Source: Lachnospiraceae bacterium UBA3692 (GTDB lineage Bacteria; Bacillota; Clostridia; Lachnospirales; Lachnospiraceae). From it: 23,892 nucleotides of DNA. A program made the position numbers and the translations under genes. Each line of letters begins with the position of its first letter. The stretch's first letter is position 1. The notes beneath the pieces were generated by a model. That model saw only the letters and a list, made by a program, of their open reading frames with translations. It was not told where the DNA came from and ran no database searches. Location of the stretch: positions 1 through 23,892 of the forward strand of contig DFIR01000068.1 in the NCBI GenBank assembly GCA_002372815.1, read 5' to 3'. Shown piece after piece: positions 1-7,430 of this stretch.

Positions 1-1046
1 TCGACAACTACCGGATCCCCGAGGCTGCCGCAGCTCTGTCCGACTTTGTCGACGAGATGTCCAACTGGTATGTCCGCCGCTGCCGCGACCGCTTCTGGGC
101 CAAGGGCATGGAGCAGGACAAGGTGAACGCCTACATGACGCTCTACACCGCCCTGCTGACGGTCTGCAAGTGCGCAGCCCCGATGATCCCCTTCATGACG
201 GAGGAGATCTACCAGAACATCGTCCGCAGCGTAGACAGCAGCGCTCCCGAGAGCATCCATCTGTGCCTGTTCCCCGAAGTGAACGAGGCGCAGATCGACA
301 GGGAGCTCGAGGAGGATATGGCGGAAGTGCTGCGCGCAGTCGTGCTCGGCCGCGCCTGCCGGAACCTGTCCGGCATCAAGAACCGCCAGCCGGTCGCCCG
401 CATGTTCGTGCGCGCACCGAAAGCGGTCGGCGAATATTTCCGCGAGATCATCGAGAACGAGCTCAACGTGAAGGAAGTGCTCTTCACGGATGACGTGAGA
501 GCGTTCACCAACTATATGTTCAAGCCCCAGCTCCGCACGGTGGGACGCAAGTTCGGCAAGCTCGTCAATCCGATCCGCCAGCATCTGGCGGCCCTGGACG
601 GCACGGCGGCCATGGAGGAACTGGAGAGCACCGGCGCACTGCGCTTTGAGATCGACGGCACGCCCGTGGAGCTCGCGCAGGAAGACCTGCTGATCGAGAC
701 TGCCAGGAAGGAAGGTTATGTGTCCCAGGAGGACGGCCCTTACACCGTCGTGCTGGATACCAACCTCACGCCGGAGCTGATCGAGGAGGGCTATGTGCTC
801 GAGCTGATCAGCAAGATCCAGACCATGCGCAAGGACAGCGGCTTCGAAGTGACCGACAGGATCCGCCTGTCGCTCGGGGGCAATGAGAAGCTCCTCGCGA
901 TCGCGAAGCAGAATGAAGCCGCGATCACCGGCAAGGTGCTTGCGGACGCGGTCGAAGACGCGGCGGCGCTCGACGCGGCACTCGCGAATGAAAAGGAATG
1001 GAAGATCAACGGGGAAAACGTGACGATCGGTGTAGAGAAGCTCTGA
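1..1046 (+). CDS. ileS: Isoleucyl-tRNA synthetase, C-terminal part (5' end outside window)
   Basis: The gene is cut by the window edge; the reading frame is open from base 3 and about 347 codons are visible. IleS charges tRNA-Ile with isoleucine in the cytoplasm. The first visible residues, including LSDFVDEMSNWYVRRCRDRFW read in two pieces around the Trp-Tyr pair, form the anticodon-binding domain signature of class Ia Ile/Val/Leu synthetases. Further on, the segment around DSGFEVTDRIRLSLGG is typical of clostridial IleS. No cysteine-rich zinc finger is seen at the C-terminus, which fits the type-2 (eukaryote-like) IleS rather than type 1; this subtype call is inference. The gene ends in TGA and glgP follows after about 80 bases, with no convincing terminator between them. 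Confidence 0.95.
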   Translation, partial: DNYRIPEAAAALSDFVDEMSNWYVRRCRDRFWAKGMEQDKVNAYMTLYTALLTVCKCAAPMIPFMTEEIYQNIVRSVDSSAPESIHLCLFPEVNEAQIDRELEEDMAEVLRAVVLGRACRNLSGIKNRQPVARMFVRAPKAVGEYFREIIENELNVKEVLFTDDVRAFTNYMFKPQLRTVGRKFGKLVNPIRQHLAALDGTAAMEELESTGALRFEIDGTPVELAQEDLLIETARKEGYVSQEDGPYTVVLDTNLTPELIEEGYVLELISKIQTMRKDSGFEVTDRIRLSLGGNEKLLAIAKQNEAAITGKVLADAVEDAAALDAALANEKEWKINGENVTIGVEKL

Positions 1047-1126
1047 TTCGCTGAATCTGTTTCGGGGGGCAATGAGACAGGAGAGTGAAACCAAACCGAA
1101 AGATTCTGGAAGGAGATTATCGGCTC

Positions 1127-3640
1127 ATGGTGAGAAGACCTAAGTTCAATTTTGACAAAGATCTGTTCAAGCGGAGCGTGGAGTACAACGTGCGCACCAT
1201 GTACCGCAGAACGATGAAGGAAGCGACGGAACAGCAGGTGTTCCAGGCATCGGCACTGGCCTTGAAGGACCAGATCATCGACTGCTGGATGCGGACCCAG
1301 AAGGCGTTCGACGAGCAGGATCCCAAGACCGTGGTATATCTGTCCATGGAGTTCCTGATGGGCCGCGCTTTCGGCAATGACGCGATCAACCTGATGGCAT
1401 ATGACCAGGTCAAGGAGGCCCTGAAGGAACTGGGCTTCAAGATCAACGCGATCGAGGACCAGGAGCCCGATGCGGCGCTGGGCAACGGCGGTCTGGGAAG
1501 ACTGGCGGCATGTTTCCTCGATTCCCTTGCGACGCTGAATTATCCCGCCTACGGCTGCGGCATCCGCTACCGCTACGGCATGTTCAAGCAGCAGATCCGC
1601 GACGGCTACCAGGTGGAAGTCCCGGACAACTGGCTGGAGAACGGCAACCCGCTGGAGCTCCGCAGACCGGAGTACACGCAGGAAGTCCACTTCGGCGGCT
1701 ACGTGGAGTCCTATCTGTCCGAAGACGGCACCCGCACGATGTTCCGCCAGAAGGGCTACAACTCCGTCAAGGCTGTTCCCTATGACCTGCCGGTCATCGG
1801 CTACGGCAACGGATTCGTCGATACGCTGCGCATCTGGGACGCGCAGCCGGTCGAGTGCTTCAAGCTGGATTCCTTCGACAAGGGCAACTACATGCAGGCC
1901 GTGGAGCAGGAGAACCTCGCCCGCACGCTCTGCGACGTCCTGTATCCCTGCGATGACCACATCCAGGGCAAGGAGCTGCGCCTGAAGCAGCAGTATTTCT
2001 TCGTGTCCGCGTCTCTGCAGGCGATGATCCAGAAGTACCTGATGCGCCACGACGACCTGCGCAACCTGGCGGACAAGTATGTCTTCCAGATGAACGACAC
2101 GCACCCGACACTGGTGGTGCCGGAGCTGATGCGCATCCTGATGGATGAGCACGCGCTGACCTGGGACGAGGCCTGGAACGTCGTCACGCATTCCTGCGCC
2201 TACACGAACCACACCATCATGGCGGAGGCCCTCGAGAAGTGGCCCATCGAGCTGTTCTCCCAGCTCCTTCCCCGCGTGTACCAGATCGTGGAGGAGATCA
2301 ACCGCCGCTTTGAGAACGACATCCACACCAGATACGACAACACCGGCGTGAACGTCGGCGAGAAGATCCGCAAGATGGGCATCATCTACGACGGACAGGT
2401 GCGCATGGCCAACATGGCCATCGTCGCCGGCTATTCCGTCAACGGCGTCGCGCGTCTGCACACAGAGATCCTGAAGCATCAGGAACTGAAGGACTTCTAC
2501 GAGATGTATCCGGAGAAGTTCAACAACAAGACCAACGGCATCACCCAGAGACGTTTCCTGCTGCACGCCAACCCGAACCTCTCGGAGTGGGTCACCGCCC
2601 ACATCGGGGACGACTGGATCACCGACCTGTCCAGGATGGACGAGCTCAAGATCTACGCCGACGACACGAAGGCGCAGAAGGAGTTCATGAACATCAAGTA
2701 CAAGAACAAGGTCCGCCTTGCGAAGTACATCCAGGAGCACAACGGCATCGAGGTCGACCCCCGCTCGATCTTCGACGTGCAGGTCAAGCGTCTGCATGAG
2801 TACAAGAGACAGCTCCTGAACATCCTGCACGTGATGTACCTCTACAACCAGCTGAAGGCCAACCCCGGCATGCAGATGAAGAAACGCACCTTCATCTTCG
2901 GCGCCAAGGCGGCCGCCGGCTACAAGACCGCGAAGCTGACCATCAAGCTGATCAACAGCGTGGCGGACGTGATCAACAACGATCCCGATATCGATGACAA
3001 GATCAAGGTCGTCTTCATCGAGGATTACCGCGTCTCCAACGCGGAGATCATCATCGCGGCGGCGGACGTCTCCGAGCAGATCTCCACGGCTTCCAAGGAA
3101 GCCTCCGGTACCGGCAACATGAAGTTCATGCTCAACGGCGCCGTGACGATCGGCACGATGGACGGCGCGAACGTGGAGATCGTCGAGGAAGTGGGCAGAG
3201 AGAACGCCTTCATCTTCGGCCTGTCCTCCGAGGAGGTCATCCACTACGAGCAGAACGGCGGCTATGATCCCATGAAGATCTTCAACGAGGACCAGAACGT
3301 GCGCCAGGTGCTGATGCAGCTCGTCAACGGAACCTATTCCGATGATCCGGAACTCTTCCGGCCTCTGTACAATTCGCTCCTGCACGCGCACGGCCACGAC
3401 AGGGCGGACCGCTACTTCATCCTGAAAGACTTCGAATCTTATGCGGCAGCGCAGAGAGAGGTCGAGGAGGCCTACTCCGACCAGAAGCGCTGGGCCAAGA
3501 TGGCGATGCTCAACACCGCGTGTGTCGGCAAGTTCTCCTCCGACCGCACGATCCAGGAGTACGTCGATGACATCTGGCACCTGCAGCAGGTCGCTGTGCC
3601 CGCGAGAAGGGGCAGGAGACCGAAGAGCGCGGAGAGGTGA
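1127..3640 (+). CDS. glgP: Glycogen/maltodextrin phosphorylase
   Basis: The 837-residue product is a GT35 phosphorylase that releases glucose-1-phosphate from alpha-1,4-glucans using pyridoxal phosphate. The PLP-site signature EASGTGNMKFMLNGAVTIG is intact, with the Schiff-base lysine at residue 666. The early motif VYLSMEFLMGR, the glycine-rich LGNGGLGRLAACFLDS and the VKRLHEYKRQLLN segment are also family hallmarks. Length is normal for bacterial GlgP (about 800-840). I chose the ATG at 1127 because GGAAGGAG lies at 1108-1115; an in-frame GTG at 1085 would add 14 residues with a poorer ribosome site. The gene follows ileS on the same strand. No glycogen synthesis genes are in the window. 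The last residues (ARRGRRPKSAER) form a basic tail. Confidence 0.96.
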   Translation: MVRRPKFNFDKDLFKRSVEYNVRTMYRRTMKEATEQQVFQASALALKDQIIDCWMRTQKAFDEQDPKTVVYLSMEFLMGRAFGNDAINLMAYDQVKEALKELGFKINAIEDQEPDAALGNGGLGRLAACFLDSLATLNYPAYGCGIRYRYGMFKQQIRDGYQVEVPDNWLENGNPLELRRPEYTQEVHFGGYVESYLSEDGTRTMFRQKGYNSVKAVPYDLPVIGYGNGFVDTLRIWDAQPVECFKLDSFDKGNYMQAVEQENLARTLCDVLYPCDDHIQGKELRLKQQYFFVSASLQAMIQKYLMRHDDLRNLADKYVFQMNDTHPTLVVPELMRILMDEHALTWDEAWNVVTHSCAYTNHTIMAEALEKWPIELFSQLLPRVYQIVEEINRRFENDIHTRYDNTGVNVGEKIRKMGIIYDGQVRMANMAIVAGYSVNGVARLHTEILKHQELKDFYEMYPEKFNNKTNGITQRRFLLHANPNLSEWVTAHIGDDWITDLSRMDELKIYADDTKAQKEFMNIKYKNKVRLAKYIQEHNGIEVDPRSIFDVQVKRLHEYKRQLLNILHVMYLYNQLKANPGMQMKKRTFIFGAKAAAGYKTAKLTIKLINSVADVINNDPDIDDKIKVVFIEDYRVSNAEIIIAAADVSEQISTASKEASGTGNMKFMLNGAVTIGTMDGANVEIVEEVGRENAFIFGLSSEEVIHYEQNGGYDPMKIFNEDQNVRQVLMQLVNGTYSDDPELFRPLYNSLLHAHGHDRADRYFILKDFESYAAAQREVEEAYSDQKRWAKMAMLNTACVGKFSSDRTIQEYVDDIWHLQQVAVPARRGRRPKSAER

Positions 3641-3695
3641 TGCTCCCTTCGCGGCGCCGGGAAAGGCTTTCCTGACGTGAAATACCGTTAGAACG

Positions 3696-3741
3696 CACGG
3701 CGGTGATAACGACTGGCGACAGAGACGTTATGACCGCCGTG
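3696..3741. other. Long imperfect inverted repeat between glgP and the next gene
   Basis: The arms CACGGCGGTGATAACG (3696-3711) and CGTTATGACCGCCGTG (3726-3741) are complementary over 16 bp with one mismatch, around a 14-base loop. It could serve as the glgP transcript end or an RNA-processing hairpin. The usual T-tract of an intrinsic terminator is missing (the following bases are AACTATTTA), so I do not call it a terminator. The rest of 3641-3874 shows only a small GGAAAG/CTTTCC dyad near 3660 and a TATAGT at 3789-3794 that has no matching -35 box. Confidence 0.6.
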
Positions 3742-3874
3742 AACTATTTACTCCCTGTGACTTTAAGGAAGCTCTAAGGTTGATCCGGTATAGTGAGACC
3801 GTGAACAGAAAGAAGGACGGTCCCCGGACGGCGCGGGCGCCGGACGCACCGGATCAGAAAGGTACAGGTGAGAT

Positions 3875-5077
3875 ATGAACAGAAGAAAACTGAGAATGGC
3901 AGCTGCAGCGCTTGCGGCGCTGGCGCTGATGACGGCGGGATGCGGGACGCAGGTGTCCGCGCAGACAGACACGGTGCCGGCGGCATCGGCGAAGACCGCT
4001 GCGGATACGATGACACTTGATACGGCTGAGGCGGCGTCCTCCGACCTCTTTACGGACAGAGACCTGGAGCAGGAGGCGGACCTCACCGGCGCGGTGCGCT
4101 ATACCGTCGAGAGCGGGAAGAACATCGAGATCACGGGCGAGGGCGTGTATGTCCTCTCCGGCACGGCGGAGAACGTCTCCGTCATCGTCGATGCCGACGG
4201 GGAGGCCAAGGTCCAGCTGGTGCTGGACGGGCTGGAGATCACGAATGAGAGCAGCCCCTGCATCTATGTGAAGAGCGCGGACAAGGTCTTCGTGACCACG
4301 ACGGATTCGGAGAACGCGCTGTCCGTGACGGGCGCGTTCCGGGCGGACGGCGACACGAACACGGACGCCGTGATCTTCTCCAAGGATGACCTGGTGCTGA
4401 ACGGCAGGGGAACACTGGACATCTCCTCCACGGAGAACGGGATCAGCGGCAAGGATGACGTCAAGGTCACCGGCGGGACGGTCAATATCCGGGCGACGGC
4501 GGACGGGATCGAGGCCAACGACGCGATCATGGTCGGAGGCGGCACCGTCAATATCGCCACCTATAAGGACGGCTTCCACGCGGAAAAAGATGACGATGAC
4601 ACCCTCGGTGCCATCTACATCACGGACGGCGCGGTGAATATCTACGCGCAGGACGACGCGATCCACGCGACGACGAAGCTGCAGATCGACGGCGGAAAGA
4701 TCCGGCTCAAGGCCTCGGAGGGCCTCGAGGGCACTTGGGTCCAGGTGAATGACGGAGAGATCTATATCGAAGCCTCGGACGACGGGATCAACGCGGCGCA
4801 CAAGAGCAGCGCGATGACGCCCACGGCGGAGTTTAACGGCGGATCCGTGACCATCGTCATGGGAAGCGGCGATACGGATGCCGTGGATTCCAACGGCAAC
4901 CTGATCATCACAGGCGGCACGCTGGATATCACGGCGCAGAGCGCCTTTGACTACGACGGCACCTGCCAGCGGACCGGCGGCACCCTCATCGTCAACGGGA
5001 CGGAGACGGACACGGTGCAGAGCCAGATGATGGGCGGTCAGAGAGGCGGCGGCGGCCGCGGCGGGCGCGGCTGGTAA
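3875..5077 (+). CDS. Cthe_2159-family carbohydrate-binding lipoprotein
   Basis: The 400-residue protein starts with a lipoprotein signal: charged MNRRKLR, a hydrophobic stretch, and LMTAGC with the candidate lipidated cysteine at residue 23. It is therefore probably anchored on the outer face of the membrane. The body (about 70-375) is made of short repeated beta-strand turns such as GGTVNIRA, GGTVNIAT, DGAVNIYA and GGTLDITA, ending in the conserved FDYDGTCQRTGGTLIVNG block. This pattern matches the DUF4353/Cthe_2159 family of right-handed beta-helix proteins; characterised members bind acidic or cellulosic polysaccharides and calcium. The C-terminus is a Gly/Arg-rich tail (QRGGGGRGGRGW). The ligand here is unknown. 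In many clostridia such genes sit beside polyphosphate-polymerase (VTC) genes, but none is present here. It appears to be a single-gene unit. Confidence 0.85.
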   Translation: MNRRKLRMAAAALAALALMTAGCGTQVSAQTDTVPAASAKTAADTMTLDTAEAASSDLFTDRDLEQEADLTGAVRYTVESGKNIEITGEGVYVLSGTAENVSVIVDADGEAKVQLVLDGLEITNESSPCIYVKSADKVFVTTTDSENALSVTGAFRADGDTNTDAVIFSKDDLVLNGRGTLDISSTENGISGKDDVKVTGGTVNIRATADGIEANDAIMVGGGTVNIATYKDGFHAEKDDDDTLGAIYITDGAVNIYAQDDAIHATTKLQIDGGKIRLKASEGLEGTWVQVNDGEIYIEASDDGINAAHKSSAMTPTAEFNGGSVTIVMGSGDTDAVDSNGNLIITGGTLDITAQSAFDYDGTCQRTGGTLIVNGTETDTVQSQMMGGQRGGGGRGGRGW

Positions 5078-5122
5078 GAACGTCTCCCGGGTGACCTCAC
5101 AGAAGCATACATGAAAGGATTG

Positions 5123-5157
5123 CCCCTGCTTGTCAGCCTGACCGTGACAAGCAGGGG
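5123..5157. other. Perfect 13-bp inverted repeat overlapping the ddl promoter
   Basis: CCCCTGCTTGTCA (5123-5135) and TGACAAGCAGGGG (5145-5157) are exact complements with a 9-base spacer. The right arm contains most of the -35 box of the ddl promoter. It could be the transcript end of the preceding lipoprotein gene, an operator for a dimeric repressor, or both. There is no clean T-run directly after it (ACAAGTTGTTATAAT), which weakens the terminator reading. Confidence 0.75.
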
Positions 5158-5172
5158 ACAAGTTGTTATAAT
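5144..5172 (+). promoter_or_regulatory. Sigma-A-type promoter for ddl
   Basis: The -35 box is GTGACA at 5144-5149 and the -10 box is a consensus TATAAT at 5167-5172, with the ideal 17-base spacer. Transcription would start near 5179, about 58 bases before the ddl ATG. Confidence 0.75.
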
Positions 5173-5236
5173 GAAGCAGATTTGCCATCAACTGTAAGCA
5201 AAGAAACCAGTCGGAATTCGGAGGATAATAGAGAAC

Positions 5237-6307
5237 ATGAAGATCGCAGTACTGTGTGGCGGCCTGAGCACCGAGCGGAAGATCTCCCTCTCCTCGGGCA
5301 CGCGCATTTGCGAAGCGCTCAGGGGCAGAGGACACCAGGCGGTCCTTGTGGACCTGTTCCTGGGACTGGAGGCGATGGATCCCGTATCCGCGTCCAAAGC
5401 GGCGGCGGACCCGGCTTCCCTGTTTGAGGAGCTTCCGGCCCTCGTGCCGGTGGAATTTGACGGAAAGGAGCCGGACCTTCAGGCGCTGCGGGCATCCCGC
5501 CGCGACCGGAACCCTTCGATCTTCGGACCCGGGGTGATCGCCATCTGCCGGGCGGCGGACATCGTCTTCATCGGGCTGCACGGGAAGTACGGCGAGGACG
5601 GACGCGTACAGGCGGCCTTTGACATGCTGGGGATCCGGTACACGGGCAGCGGCTATCTCGGCGCCGCCATCGCTATGGATAAGCTGATGACTAAGCAGAT
5701 CCTGCATTCCTACGGGATCCGGATGCCGGCCTGGCATTCCTGGCGCTCCGACGGGACGGATCTCGAGGAGATCGCCGCGCAGACGAAGGTCCCCTGCGTC
5801 GTCAAGACGCCCGGGGGCGGCAGCAGCGTCGGCGTCTACCTGATCAATGAGCGGGAGCAGCTGCTCCCCGCGCTCAGGGACTGTCTCCGCTACGGGGAGG
5901 AGATCCTGATCGAGGAGATGATCCAGGGTCGGGAATTCACCTGCGCTGTGCTGGAGGACCGGGCGCTCCCTTCTGTGGAGATCGTCCCGCTGACCCGTTT
6001 CTACGACTACGAGAACAAGTACCGCGCCGGCGCGACGGAGGAGATCTGTCCCGGCAGGTGCAGCCCGGAAGTGGAGAAGACCATGGGAGAGGCTGCGCTG
6101 GCGGCGCACAGGTGCCTCGGGCTGCGGACATATTCGCGGAGCGATTTTATCGTAGACAGTGAGGACGGTGTCTGGTATCTTGAAACTAACACACTTCCCG
6201 GGATGACGCCCACCAGCCTGGTGCCGCAGGAGGCGGCCGCGGTGGGGATCTCCTACGGAGAACTGTGCGAGCGGATCGTGAACGACGGGATGAGATTTTT
6301 TCTTTGA
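5237..6307 (+). CDS. ddl: D-alanine--D-alanine ligase
   Basis: The 356-residue ATP-grasp ligase makes the D-Ala-D-Ala dipeptide for peptidoglycan. Visible motifs are the N-terminal GGLSTERKISLSSG (Glu13), GLHGKYGEDG, YTGSGYLGAAIAMDK, the ATP-binding loop VVKTPGGGSSVGV, the omega-loop FYDYENKY (Lys261-Tyr262), and the metal-binding C-terminus YLETNTLPGMTPTS (Glu316, Asn318). The Lys-Tyr pair in the omega loop is what D-Ala-D-Ala ligases carry, as opposed to VanA-type D-Ala-D-Lac enzymes, so this looks like the housekeeping enzyme. The residues before the metal-binding aspartate read SRSDF rather than the commoner ARVDF. A Shine-Dalgarno GGAGG lies at 5220-5224. The gene has its own promoter and terminator, and murF, which consumes its product, lies 1.1 kb downstream. 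Confidence 0.96.
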   Translation: MKIAVLCGGLSTERKISLSSGTRICEALRGRGHQAVLVDLFLGLEAMDPVSASKAAADPASLFEELPALVPVEFDGKEPDLQALRASRRDRNPSIFGPGVIAICRAADIVFIGLHGKYGEDGRVQAAFDMLGIRYTGSGYLGAAIAMDKLMTKQILHSYGIRMPAWHSWRSDGTDLEEIAAQTKVPCVVKTPGGGSSVGVYLINEREQLLPALRDCLRYGEEILIEEMIQGREFTCAVLEDRALPSVEIVPLTRFYDYENKYRAGATEEICPGRCSPEVEKTMGEAALAAHRCLGLRTYSRSDFIVDSEDGVWYLETNTLPGMTPTSLVPQEAAAVGISYGELCERIVNDGMRFFL

Positions 6308-6355
6308 CGGATCGATGCGGTCCGGGAACGGCACGGATATCTGAAGACGCAATCG

Positions 6356-6402
6356 AAAGCTGCAGTCTCTTCGGGGGAGTTTTTGGAGAGACCGCAGCTT
6401 TT
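6356..6402 (+). terminator. Rho-independent terminator after ddl
   Basis: AAAGCTGCAGTCTCT (6356-6370) pairs with AGAGACCGCAGCTTT (6387-6401) over 15 bp with one A/C mismatch. The stem ends in a short run of four T, with a further T5 at 6410-6414. Confidence 0.75.
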
Positions 6403-6470
6403 ATCCGCTTTTTACAAAGAGGATAAAAAGAGACAACAGGGGCCGACAGCTTGATTTCGGAGGACGGAGT

Positions 6471-7337
6471 ATGCACACAATCATCTCTTCTGACAGCACT
6501 TGTGATCTGTCTGCGGAACTGACGAAGAAGTACGGGATCCACGTTCTGCCGCTCACGGTGATCCTGGGGGAGAGAAGCGGCAGGGACGGAAGGGAGATCA
6601 CTCCCGAGGACATCTACCGGCACGTGGAGGAGACCGGGGAACTGCCCGGCACCAGCGCGCCCAGTATCTGGGAGTACCAGAAATATTTCGACATGCTGCA
6701 GGAGGAAGGCGGTAAGGACGGAGAACGCGCGGAGATCGTGCATTTCTGCATCGGCAGCCATTTCTCCGGGTCCTATCAGAACGCCTGCATCGTGGCAGGG
6801 GACATGGAAGGTGTCCATCCGGTGGACACCAGGAACCTGAGCACCGGACAGGGACTGATCGTGCTGCACGCCGCCGAGATGGCGCAGCAGGGCGCCTCCG
6901 CGGAGGAGATCGTGCGCTCCTGCACCGGGATGATCCCGCGGATCGAGACCAGCTTCATCGCGAACGAGCTCACCTACCTGCGCAAGGGCGGGCGCTGCTC
7001 GGCGATCGCGGCTCTCGGTGCGGACCTGCTCCACATCCGCCCGTGCATCAACCTGCACGACGGCATCATGGAGCCCGGGAAGAAGTACCGCGGCACGATC
7101 AGCAAGGTCATGCAGGCCTATGCGCACGACCGTCTGGCGGGGCGCACCGACATCGACATGCACAGGATCATGCTCGTGCACACCCGGTGCGACCAGGAGA
7201 CCATCGAGGAAGTCCGTAAGATGATCTATGAGTTCTGCCCGGAGGTGGAGGAGGTGCCGGTCGTGACCGCCGGCGCGACCATCACGGTCCACTGCGGACC
7301 GCAGACACTCGGTGTCATGTTCGCCCGCAAAGCGTGA
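6471..7337 (+). CDS. DegV family fatty-acid-binding protein
   Basis: The 288-residue protein has the full DegV fold signature: N-terminal IISSDSTCDLS, the TSAPS motif near residue 62, GSHFSGSYQNA, VDTRNLSTGQGL, and YLRKGGRCSA before the second lobe. DegV proteins bind a fatty acid in the cleft; some act as FakB, handing exogenous fatty acids to the FakA kinase for membrane lipid synthesis. FakA is not in the window, so a FakB role is inference. The start is supported by GGAGG at 6459-6463, eight bases before the ATG. The gene lies between ddl and murF but is bounded by terminators on both sides, so co-transcription with the cell-wall genes would need read-through. Confidence 0.92.
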   Translation: MHTIISSDSTCDLSAELTKKYGIHVLPLTVILGERSGRDGREITPEDIYRHVEETGELPGTSAPSIWEYQKYFDMLQEEGGKDGERAEIVHFCIGSHFSGSYQNACIVAGDMEGVHPVDTRNLSTGQGLIVLHAAEMAQQGASAEEIVRSCTGMIPRIETSFIANELTYLRKGGRCSAIAALGADLLHIRPCINLHDGIMEPGKKYRGTISKVMQAYAHDRLAGRTDIDMHRIMLVHTRCDQETIEEVRKMIYEFCPEVEEVPVVTAGATITVHCGPQTLGVMFARKA

Positions 7338-7347
7338 TATATACGGT

Positions 7348-7393
7348 ACCGGCCGGCCTGCTTCCGTATCAGGGGCGGAGCCGGCCGGTTTTT
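7348..7393 (+). terminator. Rho-independent terminator after degV
   Basis: ACCGGCCGGC (7348-7357) and GCCGGCCGGT (7380-7389) form a perfect 10-bp stem immediately followed by T5 (7389-7393). The murF ATG is only 38 bases further on and no promoter is visible in that space, so some read-through, or a promoter inside degV, is likely. Confidence 0.85.
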
Positions 7394-7430
7394 CGTCGGA
7401 GAACGGAATGAAAGCGGAGGGAGACAGAGT

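Noticed and set aside
1044..1060. Dyad CTGATTC-GCT-GAATCTG at the end of ileS as a terminator.
   Set aside because: The stem is short and AT-rich, overlaps the stop codon, has one mismatch and lacks a real T-tract.
791..3580. A 929-codon open frame on the minus strand opposite glgP (similar long antisense frames at 3854-6352, 6186-8702, 15010-16470 and 21906-23783).
   Set aside because: They mirror well-supported plus-strand genes. Their composition (long runs rich in Val, Leu, Asp, His and Arg) is what GC-rich third positions produce on the opposite strand, and no family motif is visible.
3781..3794. TTGATC close to TATAGT as a promoter for the lipoprotein gene.
   Set aside because: The two boxes are only a few bases apart and no -35 box sits at 16-18 bases from TATAGT.
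5237..6307. A vancomycin-type D-Ala-D-Lac ligase.
   Set aside because: The omega loop has the Lys-Tyr pair of D-Ala-D-Ala ligases, and no vanH, vanX or vanRS-like genes are nearby.
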